Positions 31,735 to 44,687 of a stretch of DNA of 64,000 nucleotides are shown piece after piece. Origin of the DNA: Neoceratodus forsteri (Eukaryota > Chordata > Ceratodontiformes > Ceratodontidae); contig CM028129.1 of the NCBI GenBank assembly GCA_016271365.2, forward strand, positions 458,442,501-458,506,500. The letters are read 5' to 3'. The position numbers and the translations under genes are program-made. The stretch's first letter is position 1. The number at the start of each line of letters is the position of its first letter. The notes beneath the pieces were generated by a model, which was not told where the DNA came from, made no database searches, and saw nothing but the letters and a program-made list of their open reading frames with translations.

Positions 31735-32500
31735 CTGTAAAGTTCTGAGGAAAGGGACATAAGAGTCATCATAAATGACTCCTAAAACAAAACTAGCTGA
31801 TGTAACAAGATTTACAGCATGGCAACCAGAATGTTGGGGTGTATTGCAAGCAGTTTTGATAGCAGTAGGAAAGAGGTAATACTACCTCTCTACAGATCTC
31901 TGGTGAGACCCCATAGTGCTGTGCTCAGTTTTGCAGTCTCCACCTGAGGAAAAACAGAGACAGACTGGAGATGGTGAAGTATAGGATAACCAAAATGATT
32001 CAGGGTGAACAGGGCAGATCATATGAGGAACGGCTTAGGCCATTGAACATGTACTCCCTGTAGATCAGAAGGGGGTTGGGGCGACAGGGCAACATGATAG
32101 ACATCTTTACATTTCTGAAAGGAATAAACAAGGTAAACTGTGAGGAAGGTGTAATTCAGCAGGGATAGTGGTCAACCATAAGGGGACATAAATGGAATAT
32201 TGCAGGGGGGGATTCAGGAAAGATGTGAGAAAGTTTTACTTCAAATAGAGTGGCTGAGCTGTGTAATAGCTTACCAGCCGAAGTGATAGGAGCAAAAACC
32301 ATAAAGTGGTTCAAGCATGGCTGGGACAATCTAAAGAGTTTGATGGTTATACAGGGGTAGCAGTAAGATGAGGAGTGGAGGGGAGTTGAGGTTGAAAATC
32401 CCATCTAGATAATAGGCCACGGAAAAGATAAGGTAAATGCAGCTGACTGGATAGAACAATGGTCTTTTCTGCCAACAAATTGCTATGTCTTTGATTAAGA
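31735..32500 (+). mobile_element. CR1-like LINE 3' fragment
   Basis: Sequence parallels the 3' third of the other CR1 copies: GACATAAGAGTCATCATAAA, GGTAATACTACCTCTCTACAG, GAGGAACGGCTTAGGCC and ATTGAACATGTACTCC. The 3' end shows GGTCTTTTCTGCCAACAAAT, then TGCTATGTCTTTG, a decayed version of the usual TTTCTATGTTTCTATG. The protein is too broken to call. It is a second, more diverged CR1 in the same orientation as the one upstream. Confidence 0.65.
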
Positions 32501-32934
32501 CAGAGCTGCAGCCATCTCTGAAGTTGTAGCATGCTTCCATTGCCCAGTCTATTCTAATGAGTGTTGCTGACCTCTGCCATTAGTCAGAAGTGCTCATTAA
32601 CATAGAGCAAGTGACTGAAATGCACAGCTGCTTTTGTGATGACTGTGGCTGCTGTTTGAAACAAAAGTTACGGAAGGATGATAATAAGCTAAAAAAAATA
32701 TATTTTAAGCTAACTGAATAAATTTATTCAAAGCTTCAAAAGCCTAAGTGGGGAATACATATTGTTCAAGAAGGGGGCCAGTATTTGTACTATTCTCTTT
32801 TAAGATACTAGTCTAATGTTTCAGACCACTGCTGCTATCAACGTCTCCCAGAACAGTCTTGAATATGGGATGCTGCATGCGAGAGAGGATTTACTAGTGA
32901 AAAATGTTTTCCAAAAAGTTAAAAACACAGTATA

Positions 32935-33100
32935 GCCTTAAGGTTAGCGAACAATATTGGTACGTCCAGCAGACATGGGTTTGATTCCCACAACCTCCAC
33001 TTGCATACTGCATGAATCTGAGCAAGTCTCTTAACCTCCCTAGTGCTCCTGTGTCACCCCTGTAAACAGGCCTTGTGCCCACTACCAAAGAATAAAAACC
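32935..33100 (+). repeat. MIR-like tRNA-derived SINE
   Basis: Box A (TAGCCTTAAGGTTAGCG), box B (GGGTTTGATTCCCAC), then CCTCCACTTGC and GAGCAAGTCTCTTAACCTCC match in order the head and conserved central domain of MIR/CORE-SINEs. The tail near 33080-33110 is A-rich (AATAAAAACCAAAAATG). It is far better preserved than the copy near 8600. Confidence 0.75.
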
Positions 33101-33604
33101 AAAAATGTATAAAATGGTGTCTGGTCAATTCTGACACCTCATTGGTCAGGATCCTGTCACATGACACACTATTAACCAAGCATATATTCCTGCTCAAAAG
33201 GCATGACGGGGTGTATTATTCGAGAGCACAACCAGTCAGGGTCAAAAAAGTCAATATCCTAATTACATATAGTCATTGTCAAAAAGGTCACAATACATAT
33301 CAAACAACACAGTAACATCAAAAACAAATCAAGTAGATAAAAAAAATGACCCTCTTCCTCACAGAAACACTGCTTAAGAATCACAAACTGTAAAGGAAAT
33401 CCATCCAACAACTTTGAAGAAACATACCTAGCTTCATAGTCACAAATCCAAACCCCCAAATCCTCAGTGCTGCTCACACAAGAAAAACATTTTAAACACC
33501 CAATAAAAACTAAATATATTCAAAACTATGATTCTACATAACAAGTAGCATGCATACAGTGCTAAACCATTCAACAAACCTCTGCAAATATTGCTGTAAA
33601 AGCT

Positions 33605-33607
<3 letters not shown>

Positions 33608-33643
<36 letters not shown>
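33608..33643. repeat. (AT)n microsatellite
   Basis: Eighteen AT units. Confidence 0.97.
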
Positions 33644-33645
<2 letters not shown>

Positions 33646-33649
33646 CAGA

Positions 33650-36600
33650 AACAAAGTACAGCTCACATTCTCTGCCAGAATATCAACTGCCCAGCAGTGC
33701 ACCTTGATGAAGTCACATGACATCTAATCAATGGCCTAGGCTACCAGGTCTGACTCAGATCACATGGGAAGTCAAGAAGCACAGCCCAAGCTTCCACCAT
33801 AATCTCACAGATCACATGGGAAGTACAAGAAGTTAAATGTCAGGAATATCAGTAACAAAATAACCCACTCACTTGCAGTGCAACTGCACCCAATTAGTGC
33901 AACATACCAACTGTAACCTAACCCCTGCTGCATATCTAATTATGCCAATGTCCTAAAGGCAACCATTTAAAAATACAGCACCAAATTACAGCACTACTTC
34001 ACTGCTAAAAGCCAACTTTACTAAACATTTTATAAGTGGAATAAGGCAATTCCATTGGGAGGATTATGCTGCGTTAATGTACCTTGTGTTGGTTGAAGTC
34101 CCTTGCCCTTTGGGCTTGGGAGTCCATCACACAACTCAGTACTTTAACATAACCCCCTCTCATGCCTTACGTAACCCACACCCGCTAAATATGTTGGTGC
34201 AGATCTCCAAATCTTTGTATGGATGACCCTCTTTCTGATGTAACTTGGTAGGGGAACTTAGGATGACACAATGCACAGGGAAACTTAAAACGGCTCCGCC
34301 TAGAGAAGCTCTTCACTGTATCTATGCATCCAGGGTGATTATCCTCCCAGGAAAGATGTAACAGTTATACCTTTACCTGACACTCCCCCACACACACAAT
34401 ATAGCAGTGACATTGACAATGAACAATAGCAGAAAAATGTTAGGATGCAAAGACAATTATAATGTCTATGAGGGGGGAAAAAAAGGACAACCTATGGGAA
34501 AGAAGGAAAGGTTTAATCAGCAATGATGCAACAGACAAGGTATAGAGTCCACCAGTAGCCCTACAAGAGCCTTGACACTATCTGGGGTACCAAAAAGTCA
34601 CCCCACAGTCCCATCGGAGCTCCCACTTATTTAATATGGAATACCACACAGACTTTTAGCAAATGTTGCAGGCTCCATGCTGGGCAGACAGATGTATTAT
34701 TCAGTCACTTAAGTGGAGAAATGGAAAACAGCAAACAAACAAACAATTCACTTTTAGTCATACCTGGCCCAGTGCCCTTCTTGCTGGTTTTCTGTGCAGG
34801 CAATCTACAAAGAACTGTTCTGGAAGTTCCAGTACCCTGACAACTTCTCTGTCTGTCTGTTTCTCTGTCTGTCTGCCTAGTAAATATTGATGTACCTAGG
34901 CCCTCATAGTTACTCATGATTATAAATGTTAAAAAATGGTGGGGAAACTCCTATGTCTTGATTGACTAAGACCAGTGCGTGATAGGAGCATATAGATCTT
35001 GATTTTGATTAGATTTTTTTATTTTTAACCAGGAAGTGAACTGGGCGCAGCCCTTTTTCAGTCATGCCTGACATGAAATGATTAACAACAATAACATACA
35101 AAAAGAAATAAATGCAAAATTCAGTCATACAAAACATGAACATTTAGCATTCTCACAGTACAATTTATTTAAGAGTTCAAAACAGATAACATTTCATGCA
35201 GATGTTACCAGATCAAACAGTTCATTCAATATGTATTTACCAAACCAGGAAAATTATTTTTCCCCTGTATGGGGGAGTAAGGTACTGTAAGAAACACATC
35301 CTGCCAACCAGAAGCAGGACTATAGGAAATCCTTCTGCTAACCTTAAGAATTCTAATTTCAAAAATAGATGTCATATTTTTCAGTCAGTTACAGCCATAG
35401 TAACATCAGATAGCCAGTTAAATGGGTTTCACACTGTCTCACTCTGTTTTCAGTTTCAGCTGAGCTGGAGTGATAATGTCATCATAGAATTCTTGCAGCA
35501 GCATAAGCCACAATGGAATGCTAGCTTCAGGGGTTTAGCAGTAGAACGTTGGGGAATTCAAGTCAGTCTTTAGGAAGCAATCTGCGAGGAGACTCAAGAG
35601 GGTGAGGAGTGCTGCTGTGTGCAGCTCCTCAGAGCCTAGCTCTGATATAGAGCCACCAGAGAAAGAAGGGGTTGTGTGTTCTCACCCTAGAGAGGAACAC
35701 AGAAGAGACCTGAAGGAGGTGGTAGAGACTGTTCCTAGAGTTGTTCCAGTGCCCTTTCCCTGGAGGGATGGGGGAATCCCTGGATTTCATGGGCAATCCC
35801 CTGTGCCAGTCTGGACAGGGAGAAGCTGCCTGAGAATTTAGTTGTTTCTGAGTACCTGAGACATTTGTGGGAAGAAGCCCTGGGGCACCTGCATACCCTG
35901 ATGAGTTTACTCTGAAATAGAGATAATGTTCAATGAGACAGAATTTAGAGTAAAAGTGTCTGCTTGCTGTGGGGTCAAAGGAAGACTTGCCAAGTACAGA
36001 ATTTTACTTTGTGTGGCTTGGAAGCATCTGCAACAGTGGGGACTAGGTTAAAGACATAGCAGCTTACAGTACTTTTAACGTCAGGACACCTCCAGAGATG
36101 TAGAATGTTAAATGTGTAAAACATTTCGAAAGAGCATCTACAAATAGTGTTTCAAAGAAAGGTGTTGTACCCAAATGAATGTCAGAGTATAGATTTGGGA
36201 GCAAGAGGTGGGACACCCCCCCATCTCGAGTAACCAGGTTTACCTCTCCGGGTTCAGTTTGGGCACCTATGGTTTTCTCTCAGTCACTTGGCCAGTGTCT
36301 GAAGAAAGCACCCAGATGTGGGATTGTGGATTTTTCCTTAGAGCTAGAAAGTGCTCATGGGTGGTTTAGGAAGCCACCATCAACCTCCATGCCATATGGA
36401 AAGGTGTCCTAGTACTGGCCGGGGTGCCATGTCAAGGAATAGAAGCGAAGTGTACCAGTTCAGGCCATGTGTGCCCAGATCCATTCAGAACCTGAGGGTT
36501 CGTAGTGAAGAAGTGTGCTCTGTACCTCTGTAATCTGCATTACCAGTGAGTGTAGCCCTGTGGGGGTCCATCTTTGCTTTGATTATTCTCTGTGTTATGT

Positions 36601-38630
36601 GAAGAAAAGCCACACTCTAGAATCCCATCCTGGTTTGGACATTTCAGTTATTGCTTCCAGTGTCCGGATTTACTTGGGTGCCCCTGACCAGAAGTACAAA
36701 CCTAGCACAATGCTGAGCAAACATTTTCTCCCAGGGACCCAGGTTGTTGGCCATGCTAAATGCCCCCCCCCCCAGGTGTGAGCTAGGTAGATGCCACGTT
36801 TGGTTTGCCTGTCTGAAGGATGGCAGGCTCAGTAGAAGAGAATGGGTCAACAGAGTCTGTGATATCTATAGTGACTTTACCACCCCTCTTGGTGGTACCT
36901 AGATGTGAGAGGAGCAGCCCTGCTGACAGAAACAAAGGGGGGTCAGTGGGGGAGCTTACACTAGGCTCTGAACTTATGGAACAACTGATGTTTAAAAACA
37001 GAAACGGATACAGATGCAAACATTAGGATATCCATATGTAAAAGAGAACTTTATTTAATAGGGAATGTTTTTGTCCTCTCCAAGCTAATGTGCTATGACC
37101 ATAAGATTCTGAGGAAGGAGTTTGCAGTCATGACTAGTTATTAACTTATTTATGTAATAGACCCTAGAATCACCTTGGCTGTTTCTGGGGCACTCGGGTC
37201 TCACCTGGACACACCTCTGAGGGGGCTGACCTGGGTTACAGAGTGGAGAGACAAAATGGTGAAGTGCCTCCACCTGGGGTAATAGCAGGGAATACCGGTG
37301 AATAGATTGCAGGTTACCACCCCTCAGGAAATATGCAACAGCTGTCCCCAAAGACACTTTCCCCCACAACAACAATCCCCTCGCCCATTGCAGAGATTCA
37401 TAGTATCAAAATATAACATGAACAGTTAACAATTTTTATTTTTGGGAAAGGAGAAAAGGAGGAAAACAGTACATTAATAACTACCTTAATAATATGACCC
37501 CACACAGTATCCCCACCTCCCCACCTGTGGGTGCACACCTGGCTTCCACTGGCAGCTGCCCAGAATGTTTCTAAAGTCCCTTAGGTGGACACACACCCAC
37601 GATGTAGACATCAACTAGGGAATCTTTCATTGGGGCCCAATAACCTTAGACTTTGCCGGCTGGGTGTAGCTTGAGATTTGGTGCAGTCCAGCCCAGAACT
37701 TCACCCCTCCCTAACTGGCTAGCTAGCAATGTAAAGACTCCTCTGTGACACAGCACAGAGGTACTTTCAGTTCTGAAGTTCAAGTGAGGGGTGTTTTCAG
37801 CAGGCTGAATAGCAGTTTCACAGTACCATTAGAATCGGTCACTGGTGCACCACAAGGCTGCAGAGCTGGTAGAAGAAATGAAGAGTGCAGGTTTTCATCT
37901 GTCTCATCTTGCCAGTTTTGCTTCTGAGGTCTTTGTAGACAGTTTTGACCAGGCAGGCTTCTCATCATGTTCCTCACTGGTCTTCTTTCTTCTTTGATCT
38001 AGGGACAGGGCAGGCGTGATCCCTAAACCCCTCTGTTGCACACATCAGGCACAATTTGCAACTGGGCTTTGCCTCAGTCTCTAGCCCCAGCACTCTCACT
38101 TCGTTTCTCTAAGTACCACAGTGGCTGGGACACTGCACAGTCTCTAGCCTTAGCACATGCACAGTCTATCAGGCGCTATGCACAACAGTATCACAACCTA
38201 CCCCACCAAGGTGGGGAACACAGTGGCTCAATCTTTAATCAACTGCTGCAGCACTTTTCAATCCAAGCAGCGCAACTCAGTCTTTGCTTTCACGCTGGAG
38301 CTCCACACTTGTCATTGGCTCTTGCTGCGCAGCTCCCAAAAATCCCTCTCTCTCTGCAGCTCATTCCAAACTGCTTGGTTGCAGCAGCTTTCCACGCTCT
38401 CTTTCATCAGATCTAAACGTTAGGGTCTCTTGCTGGTTGCAGATAGGTGGGTCTGAACTGGACAAGGGCACTCGTACAGGCCCAGGGCTCGGGTAGCCTA
38501 CAGTATTCTACCCTGCACTTCTGCACCACTGAATTTCCAAAACTGAGTCCTCTTTTTTTCAGGCAAACATTCCTTTAAATAACTTCTCCAAAGCCCTCCT
38601 CTGATCAGCTGCTGTAGTCCTGGACTTTTT
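33650..38630. other. About 5 kb without recognised genes
   Basis: A C-tract (36762-36774) and a T-rich-start repeat near 35010 are present. Frames at 35602-35841 and 36179-36412 look fairly protein-like in composition, but I see no domain. Around 37040-37380 the minus strand shows an AATAAA (37053-37048) after a GT-rich segment, which could be the end of an LTR, though no partner was found. I make no gene call here. Confidence 0.35.
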
Positions 38631-38640
38631 CTGTACCCTA

Positions 38641-39646
38641 TGAAATGAGATTGTAATAAATAGCCCACTCACCCCTGAAGTGACTTGATATCAAATTTAC
38701 TTTAAATAACATCCAGACAAATATTTTCCTATGTTTCGTGGAGACCCCTTCTTCAGGGAGTCTGATTAAATTTCTAAAAAAAAACAAATATAAATATATA
38801 TGTAATATCCTGTACAACAATGGCTTTAATGCTTTAAATCAAATCCAAGGGTCAATTAACCTGCCACACTTAATTTATATCATTCACTTTATATTCTGCT
38901 TCTTTTATGTGCCTTCTTGGCTTCCTTCTAAAAGGTTAACAAAAACTATTTTATTGTTTGTTTTTATTTTTATAATCCTCAGCATTCTTGAAAGGTGAGC
39001 TTTGTTTTTGTTTAAATAGCAATGTAATATCGCTTTTTACCTTCTGTGGGCTTCTGCTTTCACTTTTGACTTTGGCTTCATGCTCTGTTATGATTTTCTT
39101 TCTGTTTTCTACATGGAATATACCAACGCAATCACAAAAATCACAACCATCAAACATTTTCGTAACTTTTCTCAGTCTATAACTCGGTAACCTCTTTTAT
39201 AAGTTGCAACTTCAAATCTGAAGAGATACTCTGTTTTTTCCTTTTACCTATTAATAACATGTACCAAACATATGCATATAAATTAAACAGCACCTGTATA
39301 GATATGCAAATGTCTTGGCACAAGTTATAATTGTTACCATAGTTCATTTGTTGCAACCTTTCTTATGCCTGTCAAGGTTATGGGAAGGACCAGTGCTGTC
39401 CAAAAGCAGTCTTTTAAGTGGTGAACTAAAGTATCAGAATCTGGCATAGTCACACTTCAGCCTACCTTTGTGAGTCAGTGTGTGCTAGGGAGCGTATGCT
39501 ATGCTCACCTGGGTGCCGGACCTGCTCTAGCAGCAACTATCTGTGGAGGTAAAATGTAGGAAAATATTTGTCTGGATGTTATTTAAAATAAATTTGAGAC
39601 TGATTCACCTCAGGGTGAGTGGGCAATTTATTCCAATCTCATTTCA
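38641..39646. mobile_element. 1.0-kb non-autonomous transposon with long terminal inverted repeats
   Basis: TGAAATGAGATTG at 38641 is mirrored by CAATCTCATTTCA ending at 39646. The inverted match extends about 95-100 bp: AATAAATAGCCCACTCACCC and CATCCAGACAAATATTTTCC are mirrored with few changes. TA lies on both sides (38639-38640 and 39647-39648), which fits Tc1/mariner-type target choice. No transposase frame is inside. A CTTCTTCAGGGAGTCTGATT block at 38749 follows the left repeat. The superfamily is inferred from the TA alone. Confidence 0.75.
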
Positions 39647-40646
39647 TACAGTTTAGCATTGCTTGGTTTTGGGCCTCTCCCTGATTAAGAAATATTTACT
39701 ACTTTATTATATACATTTTTCTGAGGTTGGCTGACCCAGAAACTAGATCTACTTTTTCTGTACCCTCTAACCTTTTTACTCAGTGGCCCCCATTTTGCCA
39801 AAGTCTATAGGGGCTGCCATTATTAGTTACATTATTCCCCAGTCCAATTCAGCCCAATATTACTTAAGAAAAGCCCTTTCAGGGGCTAATACTCATATGT
39901 CCTGGCCCTGTTTGTCCTGATGGAGACAGGACACCTTTTATTTTACTTGTGGGGGCCTCCTTCTTCCACGGGCTCCTAACACACATAACCCCCACACCTT
40001 TTAGGCTGCTGGCACAAACAGAGCTGCAGTTCCATTAATTTTCATTCCTCTGATGTCCGTGCTTGCTCAGGAGGGTGCAGACCACCATCCTTTTACGGCT
40101 GCAGTAGCGGAGCCTGCAGATGTTTTGCATATACAAAAGGAATGATGTAATGTTTTCTGTCTGTGGAACTGACTGAAGGTCCAACTAGTCTCTTTACACC
40201 TCCTCCAAGCAATGTTTTCCGCCTCAAATAAATACGCTTTCATGTTAGTCAATGGTTGCAGGGTACTATTTCTTTCTTAAATGGGTGGTACAAGAATTGG
40301 AACCTGAGTAGTGGGAGGCAATATTAGGTTTTTTGGGGGGAGTAAAATCCACCCCCCTCCACCCAAGAAGCTCCTAAAGATCCACTCCAAACATTTTTCT
40401 GATTCATGTGGGAGGAGCATGAGGTGGCACTATCATGCTGTATCAAGACGCACTAGTTTGGGACCTCTATCAACCAACAGAACAAGTCCATGCAGTGGAG
40501 AACAGAAGACACTTAATGTCTTTATTAAAGACTAGAGAACATAAGATATTAATGCCTTCAAATTGACTTAAACAACCTTGGAACAAATGATTATCAGAGC
40601 AACATGGGGCCTCAGAAGGAGACCTAGACACACATTCTAATTTACA

Positions 40647-40658
40647 TCTATCTATCTA

Positions 40659-40727
<69 letters not shown>
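40647..40727. repeat. (TCTA)n and (TA)n compound microsatellite
   Basis: About four TCTA units run into about 33 TA units. Confidence 0.97.
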
Positions 40728-40733
<6 letters not shown>

Positions 40734-40764
40734 TTGCCTTTTTAGTAGTTTCAAAACTTTGAAA

Positions 40765-41795
40765 GCATTGGTGTTAGTAATGCATTTAGAAATACATTTT
40801 TAATTGTCTTTACAGTTAAACATGCAGTTTCATGTCAGAGCACATTTTTGGAGGAGGAGGTTCAAATGATTTTAATTATGGGTTCAGTACTTGGTGAACA
40901 CATACTTTGATGATAAAGTGTGTTTTTCCTTTTAAGTTTGAGATGTATTAGAAAACACTGAACAAGAAAACAATTCATGATTTTAAAAGCTATTCCGATC
41001 AGAGCTGACATTAAAAAAAATCTCAACTGTATTTTTATTTTATCAGGGACACTAGAAACAGGATGTTACCACTTAATCCATGGAACCAGCTATTCACTTT
41101 TTTTGCATCTTGTCCCAGGCAATCTTCCCAGAGTGCAGTTTTCTCAGGGCACATTTTTTGGGGGTTCAAATTATTTTAATCATGAAGCATTGGTGTTAGT
41201 AATGCATCTAGAAAAACATTTTTGCAATTGTCTTTACAGTTAAACATGCAGTTTTATGTCAGGGCACATTTTTGGGTGGAGGGGTTCAAATAATTTTAAT
41301 CATGAGCACAATACTTGGTAAACACACACTATAATAATAAAGTGTGTGTTTTCTTTTAAGTTTGAGAAGTATTTTATTAGAAAACATTGAACAAGAAAAC
41401 AACTGGTGATTTTAAAAGCTATTCTGATTAGAGTTGACATTAAAAAAATCTTAACTGTATTTTTTATTTTATTTTATCATGGACACTAGAAACAGGATGT
41501 TAGCATTTTCTCCATGGAACCTGTTATTCAGGTTTTTTTATTGTATCTTGTCCCAGGCAATCTTCCCAGAATGCAGTTTGTCAGGGCACATTTTTTTTTG
41601 GGGGGGTCAAATTATTTTAATCATGAAGCATTGGTGTTAGTAATGTATTTAGAAATACATTTTTTAATTGTCTTTACAGTAAAAGATGCAGTTTCATGTC
41701 AGGGCACATTTATTTGGGGGGGTCAATTTATTTTAATCATGGGCACAGTACTTGCTAAACACGTACTTTGATGATAAAGTGTGTTTTTTTATTTT
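40765..41795. repeat. Tandem repeat, units of 422 and 441 bp plus a partial third
   Basis: GCATTGGTGTTAGTAATG recurs at 40765, 41187 and 41628. Each unit carries CTTTACAGTTAAACATGCAG, TCAGGGCACATTTTT with a G-run, and AAACAGGATGTTA. The third copy ends near AAAGTGTGTTTTTTTATT. The difference in unit length comes from T- and G-run slippage and small insertions. Open frames inside are repeats of each other and not genes. Confidence 0.88.
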
Positions 41796-41799
41796 TTTG

Positions 41800-43050
41800 T
41801 TGTTGAAGAAATAGGGAAGTCCCTATTGTGGTGGTGCCAAGTTCAAAATTAGAAATGCTGCTATGCCATACAATGGGACAGCACACATCTCATTTCAATA
41901 GAGTAAGCAGATCTCCTTCATTTTCCATTTATGTGGGTTCAGTAATTACTGTTGGCACATCTTGTGATACTAGTGCTAAGACAGCTTTTTATTGAAAATA
42001 TAGGTGTCTCAATACAAGATGATAAAGAGCAGCTAGAAAAAATAACATCCATGTAGAATTCTTACATATTTGTTTAAGACACCAGCTCAGCATCCAGCTG
42101 TTAAAATTACCAACTGATGTTTTACACTTTGCACATCCTCAAAGTACTCTACAACAATTTGTTAGCTATAATTTAAGTTCTGTCAGTGTGTATAATAACA
42201 TGGCAATGTCCTTCCATTGATCCAGTTCTTAATTAAATGCCTACATTGCTTTGGCATTCAATTGCTAGATAACCATAATGTCACATGTTACAGATTCATT
42301 CTTTGCTCTAAATGGCAAAACAGTCCATTATACACCCTTAAAATAGGCATTTAAAACATGTTCTTTTCAGGCTAGACCAGGAGACAAGATCAACATGAAT
42401 TTTTCCATTTCAAAAATGGAAGCTGCAGTCCAAAACAACTCTTACCACCCCAATTAATGTACCTCTCCATGTCTTGTTGGTAGAATGACTGATTTGTGTT
42501 TATTTTTTTTTTTATAACAGCCTACTCTCTAGCCAGTGAAGGAGCACACCTTGCTCCGGGGACACTTAGCATATCCCAAACCACAGACTGTCATCATTTA
42601 CTTTAGTCTGGTCAGAAGAAAGGTGCTGCTTCTTTTTAACATTAAATAAAAAAAATGAGGAAAGGCCTAATATCTTGAAACAGATTTAAGAAAAAATATT
42701 CTGCACTTACTTTGAGACACATTTTTTCAACTCTCCTCTTTATGATCAGAGCTTCTGATGCCACAGTGACAACTTTGAAAAACTAATAACTTGGTATAAC
42801 TCAGTTTACATTTTAAATATATTCTGTAGATTTCTCCTGCCTATCTTTTAATACAGAGGAAATTTGGATGAATTTCAGCATTAACTGTGGTCTTCACTCC
42901 CCACACCCTCAGGATGTAGGCCTAAACAGATCCGGGAATTCAATTGCAGTCCCTCAGCAGCATCCTTCGCTGTCAGGAACCTCCGATCTCCAGACTGTAG
43001 TTTTACCACCAGAGTGGCGGGTGTTGCATTCTAAACTTCACTCCAGCAAG
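41800..43050. other. AT-rich sequence, nothing recognised
   Basis: Short frames only. A frame at 42868-43056 has no family features. Confidence 0.4.
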
Positions 43051-43085
43051 GTATAATTTTTTTATATCCAGATATTCCTTCTGTT

Positions 43086-43798
43086 TCATACACGGATCGT
43101 GGGTGTCTGGTCCTGAAATAGCCATAAAGATGCCCCATTCCAATGCAAGGTCTTAAGTGCTTTAGCCTTACTAAGAACATGGGCTTTTTCCTTATAATTT
43201 AAAAAGCACATGATAACAACCTTGGGACAAGCTCGTGAAGGCATTTCTCTTAGTGACCGATGTGTCAATATTATAGGCATCTCCACATGGCGTCTGACCC
43301 AGTAGCTTCAACAATAAATCTTGGATAAAACTATACAGTCAGAGCCCTCTGATCACTCTGGGAGACCTGCCATAATCAGATTGTTTCTCCAGCTACGAGA
43401 TTCCTAATCATCAACTCTATCTTCAAGTTTTTTAATCTGTCGCCTCAAAGCCACCAGCTCCTGTTCATGTGTAGAGATTTTCCACTCCTGGAAAGCAACT
43501 CTGCTTCCACATCACCCATTCTTTGTGCCAGGGCACTTAATGCCAGTTTAATGGTAGAAAAATCAGCCACTAGCCCCCGCAGGAGAGATTTTATTTCTAG
43601 TATGTCATCGGGAGTTACCTGGTCTTTCCCTTCCATGCACAGTTGGTCCTCCTGCTCTTCTGGCACTGGCGATGGGGGCTTGGGGCACTTCGATGCCGGC
43701 GTTCGTGCGTCCAAGACCTCGGGGCTTCCGCATTCCATTGCTGCCAGCGCTCTAGTGCGGCATATGTCTGAAAGGAATTCCCCTGATCGGCAAAACAA
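43086..43798 (-). pseudogene. L1/Tx1-type LINE ORF1 protein fragment
   Basis: The minus-strand start region reads ECGSPEVLDARTPASK, then an amphipathic region (DILEIKSLLRGLVADFSTI, then LSALAQRMGDVEAELLSR) with heptad spacing that suggests the coiled coil for trimer formation. After frame breaks near 43440 comes THRSLREMPSRACPKVVIMC, FLNYKEKAHVLSKAKAL and LHWNGASLWLFQDQTP. That order matches the RNA-binding and C-terminal domains of L1-type ORF1 proteins, which coat the LINE RNA. The element's reverse transcriptase is not present next to it. A likely Met is at 43737. Confidence 0.75.
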
Positions 43799-43874
43799 AC
43801 TCCTCCAAAGATGCAGATGTCTTTTAAAAATCAGACGATGCAGATTCTACCCTTGCACTTTAAACGGAGGTATT

Positions 43875-44687
43875 TCAAGACTTTGTTGGGTTCGATGGGG
43901 CCTGGGAGCAGTGCTCAAGACGTCCTTCTTCAGCTAGATCATCACATGATCCACACAAAACCAGATCAGGCTGTTTTAATAACACCAAAGCACTATTAAT
44001 CAGAAAACCCACTTGCCATGTGTCAGTGTTCTTCCCTTTCAACCAGGTCTCCTCTGCTTTGTGCCCTACCATCTCGAACCCTACCGCCATCTCTAATTTG
44101 CCCACTGATTCCTGCTGCTCATATTTTTTGGCTGTCTCTTCTTCCACCAGCCCTAAAATATCCATGTATTCCCCCTTCCATATTTTCTCCCTTACGGAGG
44201 CCAGCAAGTGGTCTCCCAACATGAACCCAGGCAGTCCATCGTATGGCTTCCGTGCCCCACCCCAGGTGCCCGCCCTGTTCTTGTCCTGCTTGCCCTTCTC
44301 CTTGATGGCCTGCAGGGCCCGCTCCATCCTCAATACCTCCTCATCCCCCATATCCCCTAACAAGCCCTCGATATATTCTTTCAAATCCTATTCATTGGTC
44401 ATATCCACATCCTTACCCCTATCTGGCTGGGGCCCTGCTGGGGCCGGGCTGGTCTCCCCGCCTGTACCGGGTGCCACAGGTGGGTTGGGAGCCACCCTCC
44501 TTGGCCTTTTGTTTCTCGTCCCATCATCCACTCTCTCCTCCACCTCCTTTCGCTTCCTCAGGGCCTCCTCCTCCTCCTCCATCTCCCTCTTTTTCACTGC
44601 CTCAACCAACTCGGTCATCTGTTTCATTAGCTTTGCTGCGTCGGCCAACATGGAAACACTGGTCACTGTGGATCTCCTGGGTGGCAT
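43875..44687 (-). pseudogene. Gag-like ORF of an unidentified retroelement, one internal stop
   Basis: One frame stays open from 44918 down to 43875 apart from a single TAG at 44390-44388. A likely start is the Met at 44687. The protein has an alpha-helical acidic/basic segment (MKQMTELVEAVKKREMEEEE), a basic patch RNKRPRR, a Pro-rich linker, then EYIEGLLGDMGDEEVLRMER and LASVREKIWKGEYMDILGLV. I recognise the IWKGEYMDI style of segment from retroelement gag-like proteins of vertebrates but cannot name the family. No reverse transcriptase of the same element lies next to it. A roughly 270-codon protein with a single stop suggests a fairly recent copy. Confidence 0.5.

Noticed and set aside
32935..33010. 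Possible tRNA gene
   Set aside because: Boxes A and B are present, but no cloverleaf closes and a MIR-like core follows directly, so it is a SINE.
35602..36412. Host exon candidates
   Set aside because: Composition is somewhat protein-like, but no splice-site pairing, domain or conserved motif could be supported.
37040..37380. Possible second LTR on the minus strand
   Set aside because: There is an AATAAA and a GT-rich stretch, but no TG...CA ends with a flanking duplication could be found.
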